Part shown: one piece after another, positions 1 to 10,865 of the stretch
Layout of the letters: every line of letters starts with the position of its first letter
Numbering within the stretch: position 1 is the first letter of the stretch
Assembly (NCBI RefSeq): GCF_016808335.1
Contig: NC_053150.1
Coordinates: 29,220,030-29,284,029, forward strand
DNA length: 64,000 nucleotides
Reading direction: 5' to 3'
DNA from: Panicum virgatum
Taxonomy: Eukaryota > Streptophyta > Magnoliopsida > Poales > Poaceae
Notes under the pieces: generated by a model
The model's input: the letters and a program-made list of their open reading frames with translations, nothing else
The model's database searches: none
Told to the model about the DNA's origin: nothing
Made by a program: the position numbers and the translations under genes

Positions 1-767
1 TAAAAGGAGCCCCCACACACCCTCTCAAGGCATCACCATTCACTTGTTGGAGAAGTAGTAGTAGGTCTCCATTTGTATCATTAGAGTAGAGGGAGTGTGC
101 GAGAAGGATCGGAGAAGAGCCGGACGTGTCGGCCTCTCTTCGTCTTGTACCTCGACGGGTACGAATCACTTGAGTAAGTATCCAGAGTTCATCTTCTATT
201 AAGTTCTTGGTTTAGTATTCTTAAGTTATTCATCTGTTTACGGGTTCATCGTCTGTTCTCGTAACGGTTGCTCTAGTAGAGGGCCCCTGATAAAGACGGG
301 TAACCCTGCGCAACACTAGAGTAAGTAGTCGATGGCTTAAGCGTGGTGCTTAGGTCCTAGATTGCCTTTGTTTGCCTCGTGCTCCATAGTATTGCGGGGT
401 AGACCGCAGGTGGTGACAGCCCTGTCGGTCCGCTACGAAGCTACTTCGTGGTTAGTGCACTCCCCCCTGTCCGAGTATGGCGTAGAGCCACAAGCCGGAG
501 GTCCATAACAGTACCTGGGTCAGACCGGTGCCCGAACTAAACAAGTGACGAGCCTAAGTTTACCTTGCCTTGACCTTTTACCTTAGATAAACCACACTAC
601 CCGAAGCTCGCCTACCTCTTCCTCTCCCGAGTTGAACTAGCTAGAAGGTCGTTACACATCCATTCCCTATGAAATCTCGATACCCTGAATACTTTCCGGG
701 TGAAGTGCTACAATGATATCTTCCATGCGCTTGCGGATTACTCTGTGAACGTTAAGAAATACCAATA
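1..767 (+). repeat. LTR fragment, Ty3 (Tat/Athila-like), 3' part
   Basis: The window opens inside an LTR, directly at a TATA-like taaaagg. The segment ends at about 767 in gttaagaaataccaata, matching the ends of the two other Ty3 LTRs here (gcataagaaacgccaaca at 49196; reverse complement at 4211). It also shares the block gggtgaagtgctacaatgat with gggt/aaggtgaagtgctacagcggtgat in those LTRs. Right after it the sequence resumes as the interior of the minus-strand Ty3 element, matching the reverse complement of about 46210-46550. So this LTR was inserted into that element. Its left end and any internal region lie outside the window. The terminal dinucleotide is TA rather than CA, so the last base or two are uncertain. 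Confidence 0.7.
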
Positions 768-1814
768 GATATCAATACCCAGAGTTGGTAATTGACATGC
801 CAAACATTTTGAGGCTAGCAAAACAATGGTTACACAAAGGAGAAAGATCGGTAGATGACAAGTACCTTCCTCGAACGAACTCACCATTCGGCAAAGCTCA
901 AAATAACTCAAGATAGCTTATATCGGTTCATATGATAAAACATTATGGCTCTAGTTAGGACATGCAAACCAAAGGGGAATTCTTTACCATTTTTTATTTT
1001 AAAGAAATTCCGAGAGGTTCCCTACTAGAGCATGCAGTCTTATTCCGATTCGGGCCATCTCAAAATCTCACAACAACTTAGACTAGGAAATCAAGCTCAT
1101 GCTCCCACTCAAACCAGATTTTAGTGGAACTACTTATGTGCCAACTAGTTCAAGTACTAGGAGAGTAATCAGTTGTATACAAGGCACTTGCAAAGCATGG
1201 ACAGAGCAACTATTCATCATCTCCATGATAAGAGCTTACACAGATTTCCACACATATGAGCCGGGAGTTTTATTCAAAGCATGAAATATTTTTTTGTGCT
1301 TTAATTAATTAATTTATTTATTTTTATTTTATTTTATACTTTTACCCCTTTTTTGAGTTTTTGAATGATTTAAGCTAACTAATTTTTTTAGGACACAAGA
1401 AGAAAGGATAGGTCGGATGTCTTACCTGGATACATCGGTACCCCTCAAGCTTGAATGAAGCTCAGTAGGACTGCCATCTTGGCTATTTTCTTTTCTCACT
1501 TTATTTTTATGCAGTGTAAAGTCAAAGAATGCATTTGTGAGAATTTAAACATGCCATGATGTGAAAGGGAAAACTATGCAAGAATATAAACTATCCTATA
1601 TGCAAATGCAAGAATGGATAACTACCACGTACCTCATGGCAAGGGCTCGAGTTTCTCGTCCTGAGCAAGACTATCCATACCTTGGGTTCGGTCGTCATCA
1701 CCTGATGTGGACATTGGTGGTGACACTTTCTTCCGCCATAGCCAGAGTTACTTCGATCTCTTTCTTCCCAAATTCCAGAAAATTCCTATGTTGGATATTC
1801 CGCTTCGCGTTATG
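768..1814 (-). other. 3' non-coding interior of the minus Ty3 element
   Basis: This kilobase lies between the protease segment and the lost 3' LTR. It matches, as reverse complement, the two pieces of the plus copy on either side of its solo LTR: 42185-42788 and 46208-46550. An AT-rich run at about 1290-1345 stands out. I see no conserved reading frame; short open frames here are not shared with the second copy. Confidence 0.6.
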
Positions 1815-2601
1815 TTAGATATACACCATAATCTCCTCTCGAGATCGACGATTCTCCACGAATTCGATGAGGGAATACGGCTTCTCCAGCTCTTTCACGG
1901 ATTCCTTCCAGTTGAAACTTTTGATCTGTGAGCATTGTTCATCCTTCGGTCTGAAACCGAATCTCTCCTTCTGCCCATTGATGTTGAGTTGGATTACTCC
2001 AACTCCCGCATCAATGTGTGCAGTTGTCAAGCTCAAGAATGGCCTCCCCAATATGAGAGGGATCCCAGTGTCAACCTCCATGTCGAGAATGACAAAATCA
2101 ACAGGGACAAAGAAATTCCGTATTTTCACCACAATATCCTTGGATATCCCCGCGAGATGACGAACTAATTGGTCTGCTTGCTGCAAACACATAGCAGTAG
2201 AAGCAAGCGCATGATGGTTAAGTTTATCATAAATCACCTTTGGCATGACGCTGATGCTTGCTCGCAGATCGCAAAGAGCGTGCTTAAAGTGTTGAGCTCT
2301 GATGGAACATGTGATGGTGGGCTATCCTGGTTTCTTCTTCTTCTCCAAGAGAGGTTTGAGTATAGTTGTGCTACACTCATCCGTAAGCTGCACGACCTCA
2401 GTGGTCGGTAGGACCCTCTTATTTCCAGGGATATCCTTGAGATACTTGGCGTATATGGGAACCTGCATAGTTGCCATATAACCTCTTAGTTACCTCGGCG
2501 AACTTGCCGAGTTGCTCTTCGGCCACCGGCCTCCTTCTCTGTTCTAGAAATGGTAAGGCGGTTGTATTGTGACAGTCCTGTGAAGTTATAGGGGGTTCCA
2601 C
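1815..2601 (-). pseudogene. Retropepsin-like protease segment of minus Ty3 element
   Basis: The minus frame contains VPVDFVILDMEVDTGIPLIL followed by GRPFLSLTTAHIDAG and NINGQKERFGF. This is the conserved C-terminal half of the aspartic protease region of Tat/Athila-type gag-pro polyproteins. Upstream, around 2290-2250, the catalytic segment reads CDLRASISVMP where the family normally has CDLGAS. The glycine of the D-x-G active site is therefore replaced by arginine and activity is doubtful. The piece 2601-2419 (AEEQLGKFAEVTKRLYGN) is the linker between gag and protease and matches 41347-41400 of the other copy. Several frame breaks separate it from gag. No reverse transcriptase follows. Confidence 0.75.
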
Positions 2602-2610
2602 GGGGTGTTC

Positions 2611-3770
2611 CTAGGTAGAAATGGTGTTGGATTCTTCGGCATCCTCTAGCACTCCGTCTTCAGCATTGGTATTCCTTGCAGTTACGGTCTTCCACCATGT
2701 ACCTTCATCCTGCGAAAGATGTGCGAATTGTCTTGCCCGCACAGCTACCGCACTCACAATTTCTTTCGGGGTCACTTCTGGTTGCCCGGATAGCTTCCCC
2801 GTGTCATGGTTAAGGCAAGATAAGGCCAGCTGAGTTACTTTAGTTTCTATCAATTTGTTGAAACTCAACTGATGTTTAATAACAGAGTTAAACTCATCTA
2901 GTTGCATAGCCAAAGACTCAAGAATTTTATCATTAGCAAGAAATTTCTCACTAATGTTGTCATTCATTTGTTTTTGGCCGTACATGAAAACTATTATTAA
3001 AATTGTTACCTTGCTGTTTGTCGAAGGGGAGGTCGGGCTTAGAATTCCAACCTTGCTGAGGATGACAGTCTGAGTCATTGGGAGTGTTGTTCCCAATGGA
3101 GTTCTCGTGCTCTTGAGTGAATGGGCAAGATTTGCCCGAGTGTCTAGTATTGCCACATTTCTCACATGTCATCTGAGACTCCATAGTCTGGCTAACCTTC
3201 TGGGGTGGAGATTCCAGCTTGTTCATGAGAATATCCGTCTTGGCTGCTAGCATATTTGACACTGTCAGTTTCTTGTATTCCTTTTGCATGGGCTGGCTGC
3301 CTATCTCCCTTCCAACTCTTGTGGGAAGCAACCTTGTCGATGAGCGTTCTAGCTCCTGCAACATCGAGGGAGAGGAATGCTCCTCCCGCTGCTGCGTCCA
3401 TGTGATCTTGCGATCACTGGTTTAGGCCATGGAAGAAGTTCTAAATGATAAGCCATTCTTCCATGCCATGGTGTGGGCATGCTGCAATGTATTCCTGAAG
3501 ACGTTCCCAGGCTTCCGGGACTGTCTCGTCCTAGAGTTATTCAAAACTGGAAATCCTATTCCTAAGGGCATTGGTTTTGCCCATCAGAAAGTACTTGACC
3601 AGAAAAGCATTGGAGCACGCATCCCAAGTGTCGAACGCATCCTCGTAGGTGTAGAACCACGTCTTTGCTTTCGCAAGCAAAGAGAATGGGAACAGTCGAA
3701 GACGAACATTATCCATCGTAGTGTCTCTTGGGTTGATTATGCTGCTCACTTCCAGAAAATTCTATAGATG
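2611..3770 (-). pseudogene. Ty3 gag (capsid and zinc knuckle), minus copy, broken
   Basis: The segment starting near 3749 has LRLFPFSLLAKAKTWFY then FLVKYF and LRNRISSFE, the retrotransposon gag capsid signature. A TAA at 3539-3537 follows SSFE and occurs at the same codon in the plus-strand copy. The frame then continues as AWERLQEYIAACPHHG and DAAAGGAFLSLD, with further stops. A CCHC zinc knuckle, CEKCGNTRHSGKSC, lies near 3170-3130. The C-terminal part (KFLANDKILESLAMQLD, then QLSFNKLIETKVTQLA) looks like a coiled or helical spacer. Frameshifts around 3270 break the frame. It is a dead gag, kept recognisable by comparison with 40160-41275. Confidence 0.8.
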
Positions 3771-4180
3771 AGCGTGGGCATCCTCTGATGCCTTTCCGTA
3801 GAAGGGACTTGCTTGAACCATGTTGACAAGCCTAGTCTTTATCTCAAAGCCATCGGTGCCTTGGTCATTTTTCAAACTAGTAGGTATATGGCTATTGGAC
3901 GGGGCTGAGAATTGATGGAGTGTCTTCTGAGCCATGGGTATTTAAGCTGGTGTTGTCAAACCTTGATCCTAAGAAAATTTCTTTTGACTGGATGACTATG
4001 TGTCAAATAATCCACCCAATTATTTCTGGATCTGAGTTGAAGTGATATGGTAGATCGAAACAGGTCCTGCACTGCTCTGCAGAAATCACAAGGATACTGA
4101 GAGCAATGGTAATCCTGCTAAAATTAGCGGTGTCCAACTTGTAAATTTTATCAAACTATTCAACAAAATCTTTAGCCAAT

Positions 4181-4202
4181 TGCTTCCCCGGCAACGGCGC
4201 CA
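4181..4202 (-). other. Primer-binding site (tRNA-Asp type)
   Basis: On the minus strand the bases just inside the 5' LTR read tggcgccgttgccgggg. This is the usual PBS of Tat/Athila/RIRE2-like plant Ty3 elements, complementary to the 3' end of tRNA-Asp (family knowledge). It sits 8 bases inside the LTR edge at 4211. Confidence 0.8.
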
Positions 4203-4210
4203 GAAACACC

Positions 4211-5908
4211 TGTTGGTGTTTCTTACGCTCAATAGAATATGGATTCCGCAAGCGCACAGAATCACCGCTGTAGCACTTCACCTTGGAGTATTCCAGGGTA
4301 TCGTAATTTTCCTCAGGGAAACACTATGGATAAAGAGTATCGGAGAATCGAATGACAAACTTTACTAGAAATATCAACCGACTAACTTAGTGGGGGTAAG
4401 CCTGATATGATAGACAAGATAATGGCCAACGATGACCGTCTGACACAGGAGACTCTAATACTTAGAGAGGTAAGCAGCTGGGAGGACAATGAGTGAGAAA
4501 GACTCCTAAAACACTTCTAAACTATCGAGCTAGCCTGTCTAGACTAAACCCCTATTCTAACCAGTTATCGGGAACCTAGAGCTTACTTCGGCGGCTGCAA
4601 GAGGAAGGATTTCAGAAAGGGATGAGAGGGGAGTCCAACGGCAACCTACAACTACTACTATGAAAACACCCGAACGTGGTGGACTACGAGGGATGGACAT
4701 GGCTATCACCACCTGCCACCTACCACAACGGCTCCGTGGGGTGGAACAGACTTTCTAGCTAACACTAAGCCCAGACACCATGTCTGTACTCGGTGTTAGG
4801 ATTTCTGTTGATGCATTCAAGAGATATCCCCCTCAATCTAGAGAACTAACTTGAGTTACTCTAGTCCGGGCGAGAAAACCCGTAAGATAAGATCCCGATA
4901 AACAAGAAAGATACAAAGCCTAAGCTAGAGGAATTACATCTGCACAAAAGCAAGATAACATGGGAAGATGAACAAGTGCGGAAAGTAAAGCTGACTCAAA
5001 AAGATAAAGAAGATAACTACTATTAATAAATGTCAAGCAAAAAGATACAAGAGCTATACCCGACTTCCGATGACGACTCCGAAATCCCGAGACAAGCTCG
5101 ACTCGACTCTAACTCCCAGACTACCTAACTTACTCTCGAAACTAAGAATGAGAGAAGGGAGCTCCTTTTGTGCATCTCAAAAGTGAGGATCGGGGGCCTA
5201 TTTATACTAGCTAGAGGTCGGTATTTGGCCGAGGCATCAGGTGTAAGCAAGAGGTTCGGTTGACGTAGCTTCCTCGCGAAGTTGAGCACGAGATGCTGCA
5301 AAGTGGGGCCGGCCGGCCTCCTCTAGGCCGGCCAGCCTGGGATTTCCTCCGTTTGCAACCGCCCTTCTCATGGACGCTCCTGATCTCCTCCTGGCATCGG
5401 TGTGGGTTGTGTCGGTTTGTAGCTGAAATTGTTAGGCCGACCGGCCTCTCATAGGCCGACCGGCCTGGGTTTGGCACATCTCGGCCTCCTGTTTCACCGA
5501 CATCTTGATCCAAGGGTGCATGAAGTCCATAGTGTTGCTCCGGGGCAAAAGATCTCAGTAAGTGTTGCAGATGGGTCCTTCAATCCATGTGCTAGGCCTT
5601 TCGGTCCATTTGATCAAACCAACTTGCAATGGAAGGGTTAGAGGTAATGTGAGTGTGTCACTTCAATCCTGGACCGAAGACATGGCACAGTTAGTGGAGG
5701 TGCTAGGCCGGCCGGCCTAGGTGAGGCCGGCCGGCCTAGGTTTTTTCTAGTTCTGGCTCATTTTTGTTATATTATCCCCTGAAAGAACAACTCATCCAAA
5801 ACTTGTGGAACTTGTTAGAAATAAGTAAAATATGTATGGAACATGGTGTAAAGCTTATTTTATTCCCGAGAAGTTGACGGTCAAAATGGGAAATAATGGC
5901 CGTCAACA
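4211..5908 (-). repeat. 5' LTR of minus Ty3 element
   Basis: The boundaries are set by comparison with the plus-strand copy. On the minus strand this LTR starts tgttgacggccattattt (5908) and ends gcgtaagaaacaccaaca (4211); the 47338-49196 LTR starts tgttgacgaccattattt and ends gcataagaaacgccaaca. Its length is 1698 bp. The U3 part contains three spaced GGCCGGCC-type palindromic modules (about 5307-5340, 5433-5468, 5704-5740) and a TATA box at 5207-5199. Confidence 0.85.
5199..5207 (-). promoter_or_regulatory. TATA box of Ty3 LTR
   Basis: On the minus strand the sequence is gtataaata. Its counterpart in the plus-strand 3' LTR is cctataaaagg (48212-48218), at the same place relative to the downstream LTR sequence. 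Probably the core promoter of this LTR family. Confidence 0.6.
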
Positions 5909-6739
5909 ACAACATCAACAACAAGTCGGCTACATAAAGGGAGAGAAAGGGACCTACCTCGACCAAGCCTTGGGTGAGCTTGGCGGATGTAACGATCTTG
6001 TCAAAGACAGTCCCGTCTCCCTCCTCCTCCTCGGCCGGCAGAGCTCCGACTTGCTCCGAGGACTCCGCCTGGGTCCTCACCACTTCGACGGCCGGGACCT
6101 CCCGGGCCTCGGTCACCGCCTGTGCCTCCCCTTCGCCTTGGGGCGGGTCCTGCATCTTGACATCCTAGAGAGGGGGAGGGCCCCTGTTGCTAGCCTCCTC
6201 CTACTTCTTCTTCTTCTCCTCCTCGCGGTGGGCGCAGCTCTTAGCTGGGCTCACCCGTGGTGAGGTCAACATTGCGGCATCTCTGGAGCTGCCCTCGGTG
6301 GACGACCCCTCCGCCTTCCTCTTGGCGCTGCTGAGTGACGCCTTCCTGCACCAACAAATAAGGCACTCGGCTCGGCTCCAACAAAGCAAACATAAGCAAT
6401 AACTATAACAAGGATCAAGAGACTTACCCGCCGCAGCGACGCAACACGAACTTCAGCTTCAGCGGTGCGGCTGGCCGAGCCCCGGTACCAGAGCGCGGGG
6501 GCGTTGTCTCCCCGCACAGTTGGCCCAGTCCTTGGGCCGCCTCCTTTTTGGCTTGGGGACCAGCCGATGCCGACCCCACTGTAGCAGTAGTCGGGGGCGC
6601 CGACGCTCCCCGAACCTTGCTCGTACCCTTGAGGGTAGAGCTTCTCAGCGACCTCTGCACCATCGTCAATCCCGCCTTCGACATCAGGCTCTTCTTCACG
6701 GTGCGGAGCGTTTTCCTCCTTGGGGTGGCCGCGGTTGGC
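5909..6739 (-). pseudogene. 3' half of Transposase_28-like multi-exon gene
   Basis: This is the downstream part of the gene whose upstream part lies at 18140-17008. Exon b resumes at 6739 in the same frame in which it stops at 17008: SRPP before the gap, TAATPRRKTLRTVKKSLMSK after it. It ends at 6428 with donor GTAAGT. The next exon starts at 6345 after gtgcag and encodes a lysine/serine-rich stretch (ASLSSAKRKAEGSSTEGSS), then EEEKKKK and a stop near 6201. In the same region MQDPPQGEGEAQAVTEAREV and GTVFDKIVTSAKLTQGLVE run to 5958, followed by donor GTAGGT. The strongly charged, low-complexity C-terminus is common in the plant 'putative gypsy-type transposon' family. At least two in-frame stops make it a pseudogene. 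At 5909 it is cut by the LTR of the minus Ty3 element. Confidence 0.65.
6735..6739. repeat. Left target-site duplication of the LARD
   Basis: ttggc lies directly before the element. The matching tcggc lies at 17008-17012, one transition apart. Removing the element and one copy restores a continuous exon of the host pseudogene, which confirms the insertion point. Confidence 0.75.
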
Positions 6740-7196
6740 TGTGGCACCCTAGGTGTATGCACAATAAAACTACATTTATTTCCTGTGCTTCATGTGTGAA
6801 ATTGTTTGAGCAAGGGCCTATTTTAAAACTTTAAGGACCTTTGTGTAATTATCAATTGTTCTAAGGTCAACTTAACAGTTTTATTTGAATAGGATGTGTG
6901 ATTATAGCTTTTGTGGAGGGTTTATTTGCAAAATGTAATGTAATCATTGCTTGGCAGGAAATCTTTCAATTCAGCCTAGATTTCAAGTAATTTTGCATTG
7001 AAAAAGACAAAAGTCCTTTGATTTCAAATTCTCCTTATGTTTTCAAAAATAACTCTTTAACCTTTGACCAAATAATTTTTGCACAACATCAAAGTTGTAG
7101 ATCTTGAAAAATTGAACAATTTTCATGTTGGGCACTTTTTCATTTGAGACCTAGATTAAAAGTTATTGCTGGTTTACAGTTAGGTCCCTGGACTTT

Positions 7197-7934
7197 TTGA
7201 AATTGCATTTAAGTCCCTTTTCTCCTTCCTTCTGTCTGCTCCTCTGCTTCCTCTGGCCGCCGCCGCTGGGTAGCGCCGCCCGCTGCTCTGGGACATCTCC
7301 TGCTTGTGCTGGCATCCACGCGTCGCGCTTGAGCTCCCCACCGCCCTCTACCCCTCTCGCTGTGTCCTCCCCGGCTCTGCCACGCGCCCCCCCAAAGCTC
7401 CGCCGGCCACCACATCGTCGCCACCGTGGACCGCTCAGGGAAGAGCCCCGATTTCCCTTCTCTCGTGCGCACCAGTACCCGGAGGACCCCCTCGTTCCAT
7501 TCTCCTCACCCATTCACCAGTTCCCCGTCCCAAGCCGCCGGAACACCACCACTGCAGCACAGAGTCACTGCCGCTGCCTACTCGCTGTGGAGCCGCCTCC
7601 ACCTCCCCACATTGCCTCCCCCGACCCCTTCCTCGTGTTCCTCGTTGACTGATGGTGCTCAAGGACCCAAGAACCGCCACCCTGAGCCACTAGAACCCCC
7701 TCGCTGGTGGTCACCGAACTCGAACTCCGCCCCTCGCCGCCGACGACAACCCTCTCGACCATCTCCCACCGATCCCAGACGACCAAAAGGTGCGCAGGGA
7801 CCTACTCCTTCTTTTCCCTAACCTCCCCCTCGCCCCCAGGGCCGGACCTCGCCGGGATCTGCAGCGCCGTGCCTTCCCTGTTCCAGCCAGAGGCCTCTCG
7901 GTTAGAATTCAAAGAAACTCAGGGGGTTATCTGA
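7197..7934 (+). other. GC-rich Pro/Ser/Arg block in 5' LTR
   Basis: This roughly 700-bp block is far richer in G+C than the rest of the LTR, and its equivalent is at 13713-14475. Frames on both strands stay open over 100-200 codons, with low-complexity Pro/Ser/Arg content such as SPPPSTPLAVSSPALPRAP. Stop codons are rare in such composition, and the frame is not the same length in the two LTRs. I therefore do not call a gene. It could be the transcribed leader, or a captured host 5' region. Confidence 0.45.
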
Positions 7935-8980
7935 ATAGACCGTGACTCAAGTGAATAGTGCCACTAGGGACCTTTTTGATATTTTTGCTGTAAACTTTGA
8001 AATTCCATAAAAATTCGAAGAAAAATCAGAAAAAGGCAAATCTTCATGTTTTGGAATACTTTTGAAGATATCTTTGCATTAGAATCATAATATGTTGGGT
8101 GTTAGTTGAGAGTTTTTGCTGTAAAAATAGATTTGTGTTACTAGTGTTTAAATGCTAGTTGTTTTTATCTTTTTCTTAACTGATGATTGAAACCATATCT
8201 TGCTGTGAAATGTTTGTGGTGAGATTCTCATGTGACTCTAGTGTTGCTATAAAAATTTCGTGGTCATTCCTTCTGTTTAACTATTTCTTTGATTTAATAC
8301 TTTTTTAAGTGATATTTAATCATGATAAATAGTTATCTTGTTTAGAAAATACTGATAAAATTTTTAGAGCCTTCTTTTACTCATGTGTTTCTGTCTGTAA
8401 AAATTGAGCGCCAGTTCATGAATAAAACAGAAGCTAAAAATGAATCTTGTTAACTTGCTGTCAGTTTTGTTTATTTTCTTAGAATTAATTTACTGCAGCA
8501 TAAATCCTGAAAATTTTACAACAGCTTATCTACCACTGTTTTAGTAAGATGTTTAATTTATAGCCTCTGTTTTGCTATAGTTCAATCTGTATAATTCAAT
8601 CTTGTTCTAGGAGTTGTCTGAATAAAGGATTTGTTATGAATAAATGGCTGAATATTTTAGTATGACATTTACAGAGTAGATCACTCTATTTACCTTCTGT
8701 TTGATGTAATTTTTGATGAATTTCTAACTGTTTGAATACTGAGTGGTTGATTTATTAGCAAACCATGAATAGAAAGCTATAGGATTCAACAACAACTTGT
8801 TTTATGAAGTTAGTAAGATTCTTTTGTGTCGTTGATCATGATGCCTTGTGTAGTTAGATATGTTAGTTATCTACTCTATAAATGATTGCCCATATACATA
8901 AGTTGTGTTGTTATTTGTAGACTACAACTTTATCGTGAAATGAGCAGTGTTTGTAATTTCATCTATTGCATTACATATAG

Positions 8981-10254
8981 ATACGACTGCTCTATCAGGA
9001 CGGAACATACGAGCTGATCCCAGATTCCGAAGGAGGTGATCTCGAAGCTCAAGTGAATACTGCTGTACTAACTGAAGACCCGGACCAAATTTCGGAAGAG
9101 CTCATGGCTGAAATAGTTAGTGACTACCGAGAAGGCAAGCCCCGGACATAACCTATATTTCAAATTATTATCGTTTATTGTTTTACTTACTTATGCATTT
9201 ACAGTTCTTAGGATTTGAATTGAAACCCTAGATGTATGATCCTAGGAACCTATGTACTGAACACTAGACCTGAGTTCGAATAATTGCTAAGCTTATAGGA
9301 CCGGTAAAAGTCGAGTGATTGCTTGTCACTCGCGAGCTCTATAGGAATTGCTTGTTTACTTTCTGTTATCAATATATGGACGACGGACGGGGTTGTGTTC
9401 GATATCATGACCTTGTGTGAGACCCCGTCTGTGTTGATGAACTTGCTAAGGTCACGGTGTGTGGTAGTGCTGGTTAAGTTTTTGAACGTACTAGCCACAT
9501 GCCGTAAATATGGTACGCGGTAAGCCTAGTAGCCGATTGGACCGCGGAGTGGATATACCTTTCACTCTCTCTTAGGGATAGGTTTTATTTTTATGTTGCG
9601 CAACACTGCGACTTTCGAGGGACAAGGTTGGACCTTGGAGCCCTGTAGTCGGGGAGAGTGACCCTATCCACAAGCTGGAAAGAAAGGTAAACGGTTGTTT
9701 GGGAACGACCCGACGGTGTTCCAAACGTGTGTGTTAGGTCTGCCTGGCCAGGTTAACAAATTCAATTCGAATCATCTGCTTCCCACAGTTTGGGACTGCT
9801 TGATCTCTTTGCCACATAGAGTAATAAGAGCAACATTATTATGATTAATCTTGATATTTGCTTAAAGTTCTACCATGGTTGAATAGTAGTTGCTTACATA
9901 GAATGGTTAATCAACTAGAATCTTGGAAGCTAAAATTTGAAAAGTAAGGACCTACTCTTTATTGCTTTTCAGCAAAAGGAAAACCAGAGCCTCACAGAAC
10001 CCTGCATAGTCTAGTTAGGTGGGCTACTTATACCCGTTGACGGTTAAGTCTTGTTGAGTATTAGAATACTCAGCCTTGCTAGTTGAAACCCTTTTTCAGG
10101 TATGAGTTTTGAGGAACAGATCGCTAGTTTGTCTTGGCCCTGCTCCTTGCCTCCTGGCTGGTCCGTAGAGTGGGATACGTCTTCGGCTGGCAATTACCCT
10201 GACGAGTGATACCATGCTTGGGCTAGCCTGGTATACTTTTGTGATGTGTTGTAG
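8981..10254 (+). pseudogene. LTR-borne spliced acidic ORF, 5' LTR copy
   Basis: Exon one (from about 8981, after cattacatatag) encodes TYELIPDSEGGDLEAQVNTA and ends SDYREG. It ends at 9134 with the GC-type donor gaag|gcaagc. The acceptor tttttcag is at 10098-10099. The second exon (10100-10254) joins in phase 1 and reads MSFEEQIASLSWPCSLPPGW, then VEWDTSSAG; here a TGA interrupts it where the other LTR has TTA (Leu), and the frame ends in TAG at 10252-10254. Both exons are recognisable in the other LTR. Function is unknown and I recognise no family. The upstream start is not established. Support is the match of reading frame, splice signals and the second copy; selection has not been tested. 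Confidence 0.5.
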
Positions 10255-10582
10255 CCGTCGTGTTCTTTTTCCACTGCTTTTCAAACTCTGAACTTACAGT
10301 TGTGGTTTGTATAACTGTTTTACTAAGTTTTAGTTTTGTAATAATGGTTTGAACTGGTTTGTAATCACTACTGAGCTTGTGTTGTAAAATTTGTGGTTGT
10401 AATATCTCTGGACTCGCCTTCGTGCTGTGTATGCTTGTTCGATCCGAGAACCGGTGGTTGTATCGGGACGTTACCCGACAGACCAAGAATTGTTCCGTTT
10501 GAAGTGTGTTGAGCCGGTGTTGCCTTTATGGTGATGGCCTGCGCACTTGAGCCGGGATAATTCAGGTGGTTACTGCCACAAC

Positions 10583-10594
10583 TGGTATCAGAGC
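10583..10594 (+). other. Primer-binding site (tRNA-iMet), LARD
   Basis: tggtatcagagc, two bases after the 5' LTR end. This is the standard plant initiator-methionine tRNA primer site and is identical to the PBS of the two chromovirus copies. Confidence 0.9.
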
Positions 10595-10865
10595 TGCAAG
10601 CATACACCAGAGGTGTTGGAACCTTAAAAATCGATTTCCGTATAAAATTGGAACAACAAAGAATTTCGGAAAACTATGTTGGAATCGTTAAGGGTTATGC
10701 GTAGAACATAAAGTCCTAGGGAATTTACGGGAATTACTAGGTGGCTATCTATGTATGGTTTATATTATCTGACTTCCAGCACTTTACATTTTGTCAAACC
10801 ATACTCACAAGCAACCCTTAATTTTTGTAACGACGCACCTACGTTAAGGTAAGAAGGTATGGATC

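Larger units (their letters stand above)
768..5908 (-). mobile_element. Non-autonomous Ty3 retrotransposon (gag-protease only), minus copy
   Basis: Read on the minus strand the order is 5' LTR (5908-4211), primer-binding site, gag with zinc knuckle (3770-2611), retropepsin-like segment (2601-1815) and a non-coding 3' region (1814-768) cut off by another LTR. No reverse transcriptase, RNase H or integrase is recognisable between protease and 3' end. The plus-strand relative at 39720-49196 also lacks them, so the lack of pol is a family property, not a local deletion. Protein similarity and the tRNA-Asp-type PBS point to the Tat/Athila/RIRE2-type Ty3 group. Such an element would have to be moved by an autonomous partner (inference). 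Confidence 0.8.
6740..10580 (+). repeat. 5' LTR of the LARD
   Basis: It is 3841 bp, starting tgtggcaccctaggtgt and ending ggttactgccaca. The order inside is an AT-rich start, a GC-rich block (about 7200-7900), a long AT-rich stretch, an acidic short exon (8981-9134), an intron-like stretch, a second short exon (10100-10254) and an A/T-rich end. It is alignable over its length with 13255-17007. Confidence 0.85.

Noticed and set aside
5832..6263. Plus-strand frame of 143 codons
   Set aside because: Antisense shadow of the minus-strand pseudogene exons and of the LTR start.
10583..10594. tRNA-like matches (tggtatcagagc, tggcgccgttgccgggg)
   Set aside because: Only the 3' acceptor part of a tRNA is matched, directly inside LTR ends: these are primer-binding sites, not tRNA genes.
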